DNA from: Limobrevibacterium gyesilva
Lineage (GTDB): Bacteria > Pseudomonadota > Alphaproteobacteria > Acetobacterales > Acetobacteraceae
Assembly (NCBI RefSeq): GCF_025989185.1
Contig: NZ_JAPDNT010000006.1
Location: forward strand, 1-64,000
DNA length: 64,000 nucleotides
Direction: 5' to 3'
Part shown: piece after piece, positions 28,112-37,665 of the stretch
How the letters are laid out: each line of letters opens with the position of its first letter
How positions within the stretch are numbered: position 1 is the first letter of the stretch
Translations under genes and position numbers: made by a program
The notes under the pieces: model-generated
What the model saw: the letters and a program-made list of their open reading frames with translations, nothing else
The model's database searches: none
What the model was told of the DNA's origin: nothing

Positions 28112-29896
28112 TCACACAATCGCCGCGTCCGTGATGATGAAACTGGCCGACACCGTCCCGTTCCACTCCTCGGCGCGCAGGTGCCCCGCAAGATGCAGTG
28201 GCAGCCTGTCGCGCCCCAGCAGCGCCTCCGGCAGCGGTCCCTCCTTGGCACGGAACATCACCGCCTTCAGCCGCCCGCCGCCGCCCTCGCCCTCGACGAA
28301 GGCCCGGATGGTCGCGGCTTCGCGGCCCACCCGGTCAGCTCGCACCACACGCGTGCGCGGCAGGATCAGCACCGGCTCCTCGTTGCCGTTCCCGAACGGC
28401 GCCAGCCGGCCGATCTGCGACGCCAGCTCCGTCGTGCAGCCCGGTACCGCCAACGTGCCTTCCACCGCCAGGTCCGCCGCCGGGGGCAGCCGTACGGCGT
28501 CGGCCAGCCGCGTATCCAGGAAACCGTGAAAGGCCGCCAGCTGCGCCTCCGCCAGCGAGAACCCGGCCGCCATCGCGTGCCCGCCGCCGGTGGCGAGAAT
28601 GCCGGCCTGACGGGCCGCAATCACCGCCGCCCCCAGATCCAGCCCTCCCACCGACCGCCCGGACCCCTTGGCCATCCCGTCGGCGATACCCGCCACGCAG
28701 GCCGGGCGGTTGAAACGTTCCTTGATACGCCCGGCAACGATGCCAACCACACCGGGGTGCCACTGCGCCCCGCTCACCAGCACCGCCGCGTGTCCGGCAG
28801 CAAGCTGCGCCTCGGCCGCCTGCAGGGCCGCGTCCAGCATCGACGCCTCCACTGCCTGGCGCTGCCGGTTCACCGCGTCCAGCGTGGCGGCCAACCCCCG
28901 CGCCTCCACAGGGTCCTCGCACAGCAGCAACCGCAAGCCCAGATCCGCCTCGCTGATCCGGCCGGCGGCATTGATGCGCGGGCCGAGCGCGAAGCCCAGT
29001 GTCATCGCATTGGGCCGGTCCTTGGCCTGCGCCACCTCCAGCAGGGCGGCAATCCCTGGCCGCTCCCGCCGCGCCATCACCTTCAGCCCCTGCGTCACCA
29101 GGGCGCGGTTGAGCCCGGTCAGCGGCATCACGTCGCATACCGTGGCCAGCGCCACCAGATCGAGCAGCCCCAGCAGGTCCGGCTCGCGACGACCGGAGAA
29201 GAACCCGGTCCGGCGCAAGGCGCGCACGGTCGCGATCGCGGTCAGGAAGACGATCGCCGCGGCGCACAACGTCCCCAGGCCGGAGTCGCAATCGAGGCGG
29301 TTCGGATTCACCGTCGCCACCACGGCCGGCGGTGGCCCTTCGGATTTGTGGTGATCCAACACCACCACGTCGGCCTGGCCGCGCACGCTGCCCAGCACAT
29401 CGCCCGCGGCGGTGCCGCAATCCACACACAGGATCAGCGTCGCTCCGCGCTCGATCAGCGAGCGCAGCGCCGGCACGTTGGGCCCGTAGCCCTCGGCCGT
29501 CCGGTCCGGCACATGCGACAGCACGCGGCAGCCCAGGCTGCGCAGGAATGTCGCCATCAGCGCGCCGCTGCAGGCGCCGTCCACGTCGTAGTCGCCGAAC
29601 ACCGCCACCGTCTCGCCACGGCGCACGGCATCGGCAATTCGCTCGGCCGCCACGTCCATGTCGGCCATCACGCTGGGATCGGGCAGCAACGCGCGCAGGG
29701 TCGGCTCCAGGAAGTCGCCTGCTCCCTCCATGCCCACGCCACGCGCGGCCAGCAGGCGCCCCAGAATCTCCGGCACGCCAAGCCGCTGGGCGATCCCAAG
29801 GCTCACCCGGTCCTCGGCTTCACGCCACACCCAACGCCGGCCGGTCAGGCTCTGGGCGACGCCCAGGACTGGCGCACCGGTGCCCGAAGCCCCCAC
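28112..29896 (-). CDS. recJ: Single-stranded-DNA-specific exonuclease RecJ
   Basis: A 594-residue 5'-3' single-strand exonuclease used in recombination and mismatch repair. Motif I is VFGDYDVDGACSGALM (about residues 96-111), followed by LCVDCGT and the DHH motif VVVLDHHKSEGP. The DHHA1 region includes AGRIKERFNRP and ATGGGHAMAAGFSL. The C-terminal OB-fold ends the protein. It starts one base after the glpX stop, so it is cotranscribed with glpX and hom. Length and motifs are normal. Confidence 0.95.
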   Translation of the reverse strand: MGASGTGAPVLGVAQSLTGRRWVWREAEDRVSLGIAQRLGVPEILGRLLAARGVGMEGAGDFLEPTLRALLPDPSVMADMDVAAERIADAVRRGETVAVFGDYDVDGACSGALMATFLRSLGCRVLSHVPDRTAEGYGPNVPALRSLIERGATLILCVDCGTAAGDVLGSVRGQADVVVLDHHKSEGPPPAVVATVNPNRLDCDSGLGTLCAAAIVFLTAIATVRALRRTGFFSGRREPDLLGLLDLVALATVCDVMPLTGLNRALVTQGLKVMARRERPGIAALLEVAQAKDRPNAMTLGFALGPRINAAGRISEADLGLRLLLCEDPVEARGLAATLDAVNRQRQAVEASMLDAALQAAEAQLAAGHAAVLVSGAQWHPGVVGIVAGRIKERFNRPACVAGIADGMAKGSGRSVGGLDLGAAVIAARQAGILATGGGHAMAAGFSLAEAQLAAFHGFLDTRLADAVRLPPAADLAVEGTLAVPGCTTELASQIGRLAPFGNGNEEPVLILPRTRVVRADRVGREAATIRAFVEGEGGGGRLKAVMFRAKEGPLPEALLGRDRLPLHLAGHLRAEEWNGTVSASFIITDAAIV

Positions 29897-29897
29897 C

Positions 29898-30881
29898 TCA
29901 GTTTTCGGTCCAGGTCTTGGTCGCGAAGTTGTGGTGCGCCTCGATGTAGCGAACGGTGCCGGACTTGCTGCGCATCACCACCGAATGCGTCACGGCGCCG
30001 TGGCCAAACCGCCGCACGCCGCGCAGCATTGCGCCCGTGGTAACGCCGGTCGCCGCGAACATCACGTCGCCACGCGCCATTTCGGTGATGCTGTAGGTGC
30101 GGTTGGGATCGGTGACGCCCATGCCGCGCGCGCGCTCGATCTGCGTCGCATCCTCGAACAGAAGACGCCCCTGCATCTGCCCGCCGATGCAGCGCAGCGC
30201 CGCCGCGGCCAGCACGCCCTCGGGCGCGCCGCCGGAGCCCATGAAGATGTCGACGCCGGCCTCCGGCTGTGCCGTCGCCATCACCCCGGCCACGTCGCCG
30301 TCGCTCAGCAGCATGATGCGCGCGCCGGCCTCGCGCGTCTTGGCCATCAGCTCCGCGTGCCGCTCGCGGTCCAGCATGCAGGCAACCAGGTCGGACACCT
30401 CGCATTTCTTGGCCAGCGCCAGGTTGCGCAGGTTCTCGCCCACCGGCGCGTCGATATCCACCACGCCCTCCGGCAACCCGCCGCCGACCGCGATCTTCTG
30501 CATGTAGATGTCCGGCGCGTGCAGGAAGTTGCCGTGCTCGGCCAGAGCCACCACGGCCAGGGCATTGGGCCCGCCCTTGGCGGTCAGCGTGGTGCCTTCC
30601 AGCGGGTCCACCGCAATGTCCATGGCCGGGCCGCCGGCGCCCACCCGCTCGCCGATATACAGCATCGGCGCCTCGTCCATCTCGCCCTCGCCGATCACCA
30701 CGGTGCCGGAGATGGCCACCGTATCGAATGCCCGGCGCATTGCATGGACCGCGGCGCCATCGGCCTCGTTCTTCTTGCCAAGCCCCATCCAGCGGCTGGC
30801 GGCCAAGGCCGCGGCCTCGGTGACGCGCACCAGCTCAAGTGCGAGGTTGCGGTCGGTGACCTGTTCCAGCTTCGTGCTCAT
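29898..30881 (-). CDS. glpX: Class II fructose-1,6-bisphosphatase GlpX
   Basis: A 327-residue metal-dependent phosphatase that converts fructose-1,6-bisphosphate to fructose-6-phosphate in gluconeogenesis. Family motifs are GEGEMDEAPMLYIGERVG (about residues 64-81) and AVDPLEGTT, both metal or substrate ligands, plus MGSGGAPEGVLAAAAL. It starts 14 bases after hom, which fits the hom-glpX-recJ operon common in alphaproteobacteria. The sequence appears complete. Confidence 0.95.
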   Translation of the reverse strand: MSTKLEQVTDRNLALELVRVTEAAALAASRWMGLGKKNEADGAAVHAMRRAFDTVAISGTVVIGEGEMDEAPMLYIGERVGAGGPAMDIAVDPLEGTTLTAKGGPNALAVVALAEHGNFLHAPDIYMQKIAVGGGLPEGVVDIDAPVGENLRNLALAKKCEVSDLVACMLDRERHAELMAKTREAGARIMLLSDGDVAGVMATAQPEAGVDIFMGSGGAPEGVLAAAALRCIGGQMQGRLLFEDATQIERARGMGVTDPNRTYSITEMARGDVMFAATGVTTGAMLRGVRRFGHGAVTHSVVMRSKSGTVRYIEAHHNFATKTWTEN

Positions 30882-30895
30882 GCGGACTCCTCTCT

Positions 30896-32188
30896 TCAGG
30901 CCGTTTCGATGCGGATCAACGCGGGCTCTTCCAGCACGGCGTCCAGCGCGGCGATGCGGGCCAACGCTGAGCGCATCGCCGCCTCTCCGGTTTCATGCGT
31001 CACCAGCACCACCGGCACCGCCTCGCCGGGGCTGCGGCCGTGCTGCAGCATGCTCTCCAGCGACACGCCGGCATCGCGCAGCACCGCGGTCACGTCAGCA
31101 ATCACCCCGGGGCGGTCCACCACCATCAGCCGCAGGTAATAGGCGCCGACATGCGCCGCCATCGGCACCGACGGCGCATCCGACAATGCCCCCGATCCGG
31201 CCCCCCAGACCGGCGTGAACCGGCCGCGCGCGAGGTCCACCAGGTCGGCCACCACGGCGGACGCAGTCGGGCCGGCGCCGGCGCCGCGGCCCTCCAGCAT
31301 CACCCGGCCGACGAAATCGCCCTCTGCCACGACGGCATTGAACACCCCGTCCACCCGCGCGATCGGCGCCGAAAGCGGCACCATGCAGGGATGCACCCGC
31401 GCCTCGATGCCGGCATCGGTGCGCCGTGCGATGCCCAGCAGCTTGATGCGGTAGCCGAGTTCCCCGGCGAAGGCGATGTCCACCGCCGAGACTTGGCGAA
31501 TGCCCTCGACATACACGGCATCGAATGCAACGGGGCGGCCAAATGCGAGGGCAGCCAGGATCGCCAGCTTGTGCGCGGCGTCGATGCCGTCCACGTCGAA
31601 GGACGGGTCGGCCTCGGCATAGCCAAGCTTCTGCGCCTCGTGCAGCACCTCGGTGAATTCGCGGCCGCGCTCGCGCATCACCGTCAGGATGTAGTTGCAG
31701 GTGCCGTTCAGGATGCCGGTCACGCGGCTGAGGCGATTGCCCGCCAGGCCCTCGCGCAGTGCCTTGATCACGGGGATGCCGCCGGCCACCGCCGCCTCGA
31801 AGGCCAGCGGAACGCCGGTCTGCTCCGCCATTGCCGCAAGCTCGGCCCCGTGCACGGCCAGCAATGCCTTGTTGGCGGTCACCACCGGCTTCTTCGCCGC
31901 CAGCGCCGCCTCCACCAAAGCGCGGGCAGGTCCGTCGGAGCCGCCGATCACCTCCACCACCACGTCCACGGCCGGATCGGCGGCCAGCTCCACGGGATCG
32001 TCGTACCAGCGCAGTCCGGACAGCGAGATGCCGCGGTCGCGGGTGCGGTCGCGGGCGGACACGGCGGTCACGGCGATCGAGCGGCCGGCGCGGGCCGCGA
32101 TCACGTCCGCGTTCTCGCGCAACATCGTCAGCACGCCGGTGCCGACCGTGCCCAGGCCGGCAATCCCGACGGAGAGTGGACGGGTCAT
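30896..32188 (-). CDS. hom: Homoserine dehydrogenase
   Basis: A 430-residue enzyme that reduces aspartate semialdehyde to homoserine for threonine and methionine synthesis. The N-terminal NAD(P) loop is GIAGLGTVGTG (about residues 8-18), the catalytic region includes GILNGTCNYILT and DPSFDVDGIDAAHKLAI, and a C-terminal ACT domain (YYLRLMVVDRPGVIADVT) suggests feedback control. ATG at 32188 overlaps the aminotransferase stop by ATGA, which fixes the start and indicates coupling. Confidence 0.95.
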   Translation of the reverse strand: MTRPLSVGIAGLGTVGTGVLTMLRENADVIAARAGRSIAVTAVSARDRTRDRGISLSGLRWYDDPVELAADPAVDVVVEVIGGSDGPARALVEAALAAKKPVVTANKALLAVHGAELAAMAEQTGVPLAFEAAVAGGIPVIKALREGLAGNRLSRVTGILNGTCNYILTVMRERGREFTEVLHEAQKLGYAEADPSFDVDGIDAAHKLAILAALAFGRPVAFDAVYVEGIRQVSAVDIAFAGELGYRIKLLGIARRTDAGIEARVHPCMVPLSAPIARVDGVFNAVVAEGDFVGRVMLEGRGAGAGPTASAVVADLVDLARGRFTPVWGAGSGALSDAPSVPMAAHVGAYYLRLMVVDRPGVIADVTAVLRDAGVSLESMLQHGRSPGEAVPVVLVTHETGEAAMRSALARIAALDAVLEEPALIRIETA

Positions 32189-33423
32189 GAATGGTCTCCC
32201 TGGGAGGCGGGCTCGGCCGGCGAGGCATTGTCCGCCTGCAGGAAGCCACGGATATTGCGCAGCGCCTGGCGCAGCCGGTGAGTATTCTCCACCAGCGCGA
32301 TGCGCACATGCGTGTCGCCATGTTCGCCGAAGCCGATGCCCGGCGCCACCGCCACCTTCGCGCGGGCGAGCAGCAGTTTGCTGAATGCGACGCTGCCCAG
32401 ATGGGCGAAGCGCGGCGGGATCGGCGCCCAGGCGAACATCGAGCCTTCCGGGCTTGGCACGTCCCACCCAGCCGCCTGCAGGCCTCGGACGAGCACGTCC
32501 CGACGTTCGCGATACAAGTCACGCATCGCTTGCACACAGTCCTGCGGGCCGTTCAGCGCCGCCGTCGCCGCGACCTGGATCGGGGTGAACGCGCCATAGT
32601 CCAGATACGACTTCATCCGCGTCAGCGCCGTGATCAGCCGTGGATTGCCCGCCGCGAAACCCATCCGCCAGCCGGGCATTGAATAGGTCTTGGACAGGCT
32701 GGTGAACTCCACGGCGATGTCCTTGGCCCCCTCCACCTGCAGGATCGACGGCGGCGCCTTGTCGCCGAAATAGATCTCGGCATAAGCGAGATCGGACATG
32801 ATCCAGATCCCGTGCTTGCGGCAGAACCCGACGACCTGCTTGTAGAACTCCAAGTCCGCCAGATATGCCGTTGGATTAGAAGGAAAATTCACGATCAATG
32901 CGGTCGGCTTCGGTACCGAGTGCCGCACCGCCAGATCGAGCGCCTGGAGCATGTCGTCATCGGGCGTCGCGGGCAGGCTGCGCACCGAGGCGCCGGCAAT
33001 GATGAAGCCGAACTGGTGGATGGGATAGGACGGATTCGGCACCAGGATGGTGTCGCCGGGGCTGGTGATGGCGGCGGCCAGATTGGCCAGCCCCTCCTTC
33101 GACCCAAGCGTCGCGACCACCTCGGTCTCCGGGTCCAGCTGCACGCCGAAGCGGCGCTGATAGTAGCCCGCCAGGGCGCGACGCAGGCCGGCGATGCCCC
33201 GGCTGACAGAATAGCGGTGCGTGCGCGGATCCTGCACGGCCTCGACCAGCTTGGCCACGATATGCGGCGGCGTCGGGCTGTCAGGGTTGCCCATGCCCAG
33301 GTCGATGATGTCCTCGCCCGCGGCACGCGCCTGCGCCTTGGCCTTGTTGACCTCGGCGAAGACGTAGGGCGGCAGGCGGCGGATGCGGTGGAACTCTTCA
33401 GGCATTGGGAACGGGTCCGTCAC
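32185..33423 (-). CDS. alaC: Class I/II PLP aminotransferase, AlaC / LL-DAP aminotransferase-like
   Basis: A 412-residue fold-type I enzyme. The PLP lysine lies in SLSKTYSMPGWRMGF; other landmarks are DLGMGNPDSPTPPHIV, FPSNPTAYLA and IWIMSDLAYAEIYF. Relatives are glutamate-pyruvate transaminases, often annotated as LL-diaminopimelate aminotransferase. The position just before hom fits amino-acid metabolism of the aspartate or alanine branch. The exact substrate is not decided by sequence. Confidence 0.88.
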   Translation of the reverse strand: MTDPFPMPEEFHRIRRLPPYVFAEVNKAKAQARAAGEDIIDLGMGNPDSPTPPHIVAKLVEAVQDPRTHRYSVSRGIAGLRRALAGYYQRRFGVQLDPETEVVATLGSKEGLANLAAAITSPGDTILVPNPSYPIHQFGFIIAGASVRSLPATPDDDMLQALDLAVRHSVPKPTALIVNFPSNPTAYLADLEFYKQVVGFCRKHGIWIMSDLAYAEIYFGDKAPPSILQVEGAKDIAVEFTSLSKTYSMPGWRMGFAAGNPRLITALTRMKSYLDYGAFTPIQVAATAALNGPQDCVQAMRDLYRERRDVLVRGLQAAGWDVPSPEGSMFAWAPIPPRFAHLGSVAFSKLLLARAKVAVAPGIGFGEHGDTHVRIALVENTHRLRQALRNIRGFLQADNASPAEPASQGDHS

Positions 33424-33499
33424 ACATGGGGCCTAGAGAGCCGAGTCGCGCGAGTCTGGCAATGCCTGGCCCAGGTCTGGGCGCGAACCGGGTCGGGGA

Positions 33500-34465
33500 T
33501 CAATCGGCGATCCGCGCGACGCCACCACGCCCCGCCGCCTCCGCGGTGATGTGCAGCGCACTGGCCGGCACGCCGGCGGCCTGCAAGACGCTGGCGATCG
33601 CGTGCGCGCGTTCGAGCGCCAGCGGCAGCGCGGCCGATTGGTCGGCCGGCTCGCTCGATAGCGCCTCGCCATAGCCGGCAACGGCGATGCTCGCGTTGCC
33701 ACGCCGCTGCGCCAGCGTCTTCAACTGCCCTTGTACCGCAGCCGGAAGCACGGCCGAGCCGGCCGGGAACGGCACTGCCACCGGCTCACCCGGCGCCAGT
33801 GGCGGTGCCGGCGGAGCCGGCGGGGTCGGCGGCGGCGGCGTCGGAACGGTCGTGGCGGGGACGCCGGCACCGGCAATCGACGGCGGTGGCGGCGGACGGT
33901 CGGGAATCCCAGGAAACGCCGCGACATCTGCTGCCGCTGCGCCCGCCGCGGCGGCTGTCGGGGTTGGCGCCGGCTCGGCAGGCGCCGGCGCGGGTGGCGC
34001 GGCCAGCGGCGCTGCCGCCACCGCTCCGACCGGTGCACGGCGCGGCGGGGCGGATGTCGGCGTTGGCGCGGCCACGGGCGGCGCGGGGGGCGCGGGGGGT
34101 TTCGATGCCGCGTCCAGGGACGCGCTCATATCCCCCTGCGGCGCCGCGGATGCCGGCGGGCGTGGCGGCGGCGCGCCCGCCGGGGTCAGTGGCGCGATGC
34201 TCGCCCCATACTGCGCGTTGGCCCGGTCCGCGACCAGGCTGTTGGCGATCCGGCCGCGCGCCGCCGCATCGATCGCCGCGGGCCGCGACGGCACCGAGGC
34301 GAGGTTGGGATAGGGCGCGTCCGCATTCGGCGGCGGCGGCCGGGTCGAGGCGATTCGCCCGCCCTCCAGGTCGTGCCACCACTCCACCGGGTTCAGCGAG
34401 GCCGGCGACGAGCACTCGGCAAGGACCAGGCAGCCGGCGATGCAGCCGGCGAGCCGCGCGCGCAT
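33500..34465 (-). CDS. Pro/Ala-rich lipoprotein with OmpA-like C-terminal segment
   Basis: About 321 residues. ATG at 34465 gives a lipoprotein signal with lipobox LAEC (CSSPASLNPVEWWHDL after cleavage). A 150-residue linker of Pro, Ala and Gly follows, likely extended and disordered. The C-terminal 100 residues (VAVPFPAGSAVLPAAVQGQL, IAVAGYGEALSSEPADQ, LALERAHAIASVL) resemble an OmpA/peptidoglycan-binding domain. It may tether the outer membrane to the wall. Longer upstream readings overlap the phaC promoter region and are not used. Function is inferred. Confidence 0.7.
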   Translation of the reverse strand: MRARLAGCIAGCLVLAECSSPASLNPVEWWHDLEGGRIASTRPPPPNADAPYPNLASVPSRPAAIDAAARGRIANSLVADRANAQYGASIAPLTPAGAPPPRPPASAAPQGDMSASLDAASKPPAPPAPPVAAPTPTSAPPRRAPVGAVAAAPLAAPPAPAPAEPAPTPTAAAAGAAAADVAAFPGIPDRPPPPPSIAGAGVPATTVPTPPPPTPPAPPAPPLAPGEPVAVPFPAGSAVLPAAVQGQLKTLAQRRGNASIAVAGYGEALSSEPADQSAALPLALERAHAIASVLQAAGVPASALHITAEAAGRGGVARIAD

Positions 34466-34622
34466 CAGGCCCCTTCCGAGGCTCTCTTGAACGGTATCGG
34501 GCAGCCCTGTAACACGATACTTGCCTGCAATTGCCATAGGTCGGACCCGCTCCCGGCTTGCGCCGCATCCTTTGCGCGGCACATGTAGCAGTGTGCAGGC
34601 TCCGACGGAAAGGACGCCACCG
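34466..34622. promoter_or_regulatory. Divergent intergenic region between lipoprotein gene and phaC
   Basis: The 157-base gap must hold promoters for both directions. The phaC side has a GGAAAGGA ribosome site just upstream of 34623. No clear -35/-10 pair or operator palindrome is obvious. Confidence 0.4.
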
Positions 34623-36440
34623 ATGGCCGACGAGAAGAAGCCGACACAGGGCAACGAGGAGGCCGGCACGTTCAAGCTGCCCGACCCTGCCGAGCTCGGC
34701 CGCTCGATGGCCGACATCGCCGAGCGTTCGCAGCGCATCGTCGGCGAATGGCTGAAGCGCCAGGCGGAGGAAGGACTCGCCAGTCCCGACCCGCTGAACA
34801 TCAGCCGCGCCTTCATGGAGATGACCGCCCGGCTGATGGCCAACCCCGCCAAGCTGGTGCAGGCGCAGATCGGCTTCTGGCAGGACTACATGTCGCTCTG
34901 GCAGAACACCGCGCGGCGCATGATGGGGATGGACACCGCCCCGGTGATCAGCGCCGACCCGAAGGACCGCCGCTTCAAGGACGACGCCTGGAAGGACAAC
35001 GAAGTCTTCGACTTCATCAAGCAGTCCTACCTGCTCTCCGCCCGTTTTGTGCAGGACGTGGTCACCCAGGTGGACGGACTGGATGCGCCGACCGCGCAGA
35101 AGGTCGATTTCTACGCCCGCCAGTTCATCGACGCGATGAGCCCCAGCAACTTCCTCCTCACCAACCCGGAAGTGTTGCGCAAGACCGCCGAGACCGGCGG
35201 CGAGAACCTGATCAAGGGCCTGAACAACCTGCTCGCCGACCTCGAGCGCGGCCGCGGCAACCTGCGCATCAAGATGACTGACATGGAGGCCTTCAGGCTC
35301 GGCGAGAACATCGCGGTCACGCCCGGCAAGGTGGTCTACCAGAACGACCTGATGCAGCTGATCCAGTACACTCCTACGACCGAGAAGGTGCTGAAGCGAC
35401 CGCTGCTGATCGTGCCGCCCTGGATCAACAAGTACTACATCCTCGACCTGCGGCCGCGGAACAGCTTCGTGCGCTGGGCGGTGTCGCAGGGCCACACCGT
35501 GTTCATCGTCAGCTGGGTCAATCCCGACGCGAACCTGGCCGAGAAGGGCTTCGACGACTACATGCGCGAGGGCGTTCTCGATGCGCTCAGCGCGATCGAG
35601 GCCGCCACCGGCGAGACCGCGGTGAACGCCATCGGCTACTGCCTCGGGGGCACGCTGCTCGGCTCGACGCTGGCCTGGATGGCGGCCGACGGCGACGACC
35701 GCATCAGGTCGGCCACGTTCTTCGTCACGCTGATGGATTTCCGCGAATCCGGCGAGCTCAACGTCTTCATCGACGAGGAGCAGCTGAAGATGCTCGAAGA
35801 GAAGATGAGCAAGCGCGGCTATCTCGAAGGCAGCGACATGGCCACGACCTTCAACATGCTGCGCGCCAACGACCTGATCTGGTCGTTCGTGGTCAACAAC
35901 TACCTGATGGGCAACGACCCGTTCCCGTTCGACCTGCTGTACTGGAACAGCGATTCCACGCGCATGCCGGCGCGGATGCACAGCTTCTACCTGCGCAACA
36001 TGTATCAGGAGAACCGGCTCGCCCAGCCCGGTGGCATCAGCCTTGCCGGCACGCCGATCGACCTCCGCCGCGTGAAGGCGCCCGCCTATTTCCTGTCCAC
36101 GCGCGAGGACCACATTGCGCCGTGGAAGAGCACCTATCGCGGCACGCATCTGCTGGGCGGGCCCTGCCGCTTCGTGCTGGCCGCCTCCGGCCACATCGCC
36201 GGCGTGGTCAACCCGCCGGACGGCGGCAAGTACAGCCACTGGATCAACACCGATCTGCCCGAGGAACCCGAGGACTGGTTCCACGGCGCTACCGAGATCG
36301 CAGGGTCGTGGTGGCCGGACTGGCAGCGCTGGATCACCGGGCTCGACAAGCGCCAGGTGAAGGCGCGCGCGCCGGGCGACGGCAAGCTGCAACCGGTCGA
36401 GGATGCGCCCGGCAGCTATGTGAAGGTGCTGCTGAGCTGA
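34623..36440 (+). CDS. phaC: Class I poly(R)-hydroxyalkanoic acid synthase PhaC
   Basis: A 605-residue polymerase that joins 3-hydroxyacyl-CoA into PHA granules. The N-terminal PhaC_N domain is followed by an alpha/beta-hydrolase core with the lipase-like box GYCLGG, whose catalytic Cys is residue 340. The Asp lies in STREDHIAPW and the His in ASGHIAGVV. PPWINKYYILDL is a strong class I signature. ATG at 34623 is preceded by a ribosome site. The C-terminus is Lys/Gly-rich. No phaR, phasin or phaAB lies next to it, so the pathway is scattered. Confidence 0.95.
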   Translation: MADEKKPTQGNEEAGTFKLPDPAELGRSMADIAERSQRIVGEWLKRQAEEGLASPDPLNISRAFMEMTARLMANPAKLVQAQIGFWQDYMSLWQNTARRMMGMDTAPVISADPKDRRFKDDAWKDNEVFDFIKQSYLLSARFVQDVVTQVDGLDAPTAQKVDFYARQFIDAMSPSNFLLTNPEVLRKTAETGGENLIKGLNNLLADLERGRGNLRIKMTDMEAFRLGENIAVTPGKVVYQNDLMQLIQYTPTTEKVLKRPLLIVPPWINKYYILDLRPRNSFVRWAVSQGHTVFIVSWVNPDANLAEKGFDDYMREGVLDALSAIEAATGETAVNAIGYCLGGTLLGSTLAWMAADGDDRIRSATFFVTLMDFRESGELNVFIDEEQLKMLEEKMSKRGYLEGSDMATTFNMLRANDLIWSFVVNNYLMGNDPFPFDLLYWNSDSTRMPARMHSFYLRNMYQENRLAQPGGISLAGTPIDLRRVKAPAYFLSTREDHIAPWKSTYRGTHLLGGPCRFVLAASGHIAGVVNPPDGGKYSHWINTDLPEEPEDWFHGATEIAGSWWPDWQRWITGLDKRQVKARAPGDGKLQPVEDAPGSYVKVLLS

Positions 36441-36473
36441 CGCGCGCCGGCCCGGGCCGGCCGGTGCCGCCTG

Positions 36474-37037
36474 TCACCGGCAGAGGAAGCAGTGGTCGTT
36501 GTGCTCGTACTGCTGCTGGGACGCCCGCAGTGTCGCGCTGTTGGCGATCTGCAGGTAGGGCATGTTGGCCAGACGCTCGACGGTGCGATCCGGCCCCCAG
36601 GTGAACACCGGCGGCTGCAGCGCCGCGCGCACCGCCGCGTCGTCACGCTTGTCGAGTCCACGTGCCGAGGCGAGCAACCCGTCGACCACGGTCTGCGCCG
36701 GCACCGCCTGGGAAATGCCCAGCGCGTTGCGCACTTCGGCCCGCGCCCTGACGAGATCGTCGAGCACCAGGGGCGATATGATCACCCAGCGCGGATTGCC
36801 CGGCATGTCGCTTGCCATGTACTCCAGCGACGCAACCGCCCCCGCCGCCGCTCCCGGCCGGCCGCGTGCGCGGGCGGGGTCGGCAAACACATAGGCGGCA
36901 AAGTCGATGGCCGAATAGCCGGCGCCGATGCCGCCGTAATTGAGTGCGTCGGGCGGCAGGTTCACCTGGTTGGGTGTCACCTGCGATCCGCAGCCCGCAA
37001 CAAGGCCGAGCAATATCAGGGTGATGACGCGCTTCAT
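36474..37037 (-). CDS. Putative lipoprotein, unknown function
   Basis: 187 residues from ATG at 37037, which has a good lipoprotein signal (MKRVITLILLGLVAGCGSQ, Cys at 16). The mature protein begins with an Asn/Pro-rich stretch and has IDFAAYVFADPARARG, then a mixed helical region with a conserved-looking Cys pair at the C-terminus (CFLC). No domain is recognised. It is convergent with phaC; the gap contains the 14-bp GC palindrome at 36447-36460, which could act as a terminator. Confidence 0.7.
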   Translation of the reverse strand: MKRVITLILLGLVAGCGSQVTPNQVNLPPDALNYGGIGAGYSAIDFAAYVFADPARARGRPGAAAGAVASLEYMASDMPGNPRWVIISPLVLDDLVRARAEVRNALGISQAVPAQTVVDGLLASARGLDKRDDAAVRAALQPPVFTWGPDRTVERLANMPYLQIANSATLRASQQQYEHNDHCFLCR

Positions 37038-37110
37038 GGCCGTCTGCCCTCGAATCCCGGTCGCGCTCCTTGCCGACCGATGCATCACATGGACGCGCGC
37101 AGCGCCGCTG

Positions 37111-37665
37111 TCATCCCCTTGCGCCCAAGCCGTTGCGGAAGCGTTGCGCCAATTCGACGTAGTGCGCCGCCGTCCTGTCGAACTTCGCGCGCTCCTCGGC
37201 ATCCATCACCCGCCAAAGCTTGGCCGGCGAGCCCTGCCACAGCTCATTCGGACCGATGCGCTTGTTCGGTGTCAGCAACGCGCCTGCGGCCAGCATGCCG
37301 CCCGCCTCGATCACCGCCCCGTCCAGCACCGTCGCCCCCATGCCGACGAAAGCGCGGTCCTTCAGGGTGCAGGCATGGATGATGGCGGCGTGGCCCACGG
37401 TCACGTCGTCGCCGATAATCGTAGGATATTGGCCGGCATTCACGTGGATGATGGTGCCGTCCTGGATGTTGGTACGGGCGCCGATGCGGATGAAGTTGGT
37501 GTCGCCGCGCAGCACGCAGTGGAACCAGATGCCGGAAAGCGCCCCGATCTCGACGTCGCCGATCACCGCGGCGCTGGGGGCGACGAAAGCGTCCGCCGCC
37601 ACCTTCGGGCTGACGCCGTCCAGCGTATAGAGCGGCCCGGAGAGGCCCAGCGGAAGGTCAGGCAT
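37111..37665 (-). CDS. Gamma-carbonic-anhydrase-like hexapeptide-repeat protein
   Basis: 184 residues forming a left-handed beta helix of the YrdA/PaaY type. Repeats run through [31 protein letters not shown] and [16 protein letters not shown]. The three metal-binding histidines of the gamma class appear in [12 protein letters not shown] and nearby. Carbonic anhydrase activity is not assured in this subgroup. Its start overlaps the argC 3' end by eight bases, so they are cotranscribed. Confidence 0.85.
   Translation of the reverse strand: MPDLPLGLSGPLYTLDGVSPKVAADAFVAPSAAVIGDVEIGALSGIWFHCVLRGDTNFIRIGARTNIQDGTIIHVNAGQYPTIIGDDVTVGHAAIIHACTLKDRAFVGMGATVLDGAVIEAGGMLAAGALLTPNKRIGPNELWQGSPAKLWRVMDAEERAKFDRTAAHYVELAQRFRNGLGARG

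Noticed and set aside
28103-30043. 646-codon plus-strand frame over recJ
   Set aside because: It lies antisense to a full-length RecJ with intact motifs; no homology features of its own.
33687-34313. Gly/Ala-rich plus-strand frame resembling a PE-PGRS or collagen-like protein
   Set aside because: It is the complement of the Pro/Ala linker of the lipoprotein; repeats of GCC/GGC codons produce glycine runs on the other strand.
33786-36392. Long minus-strand frame across phaC and the Pro-rich lipoprotein
   Set aside because: Composition follows codon bias of the opposite strand; phaC on the plus strand has all catalytic motifs and the minus frame has none.
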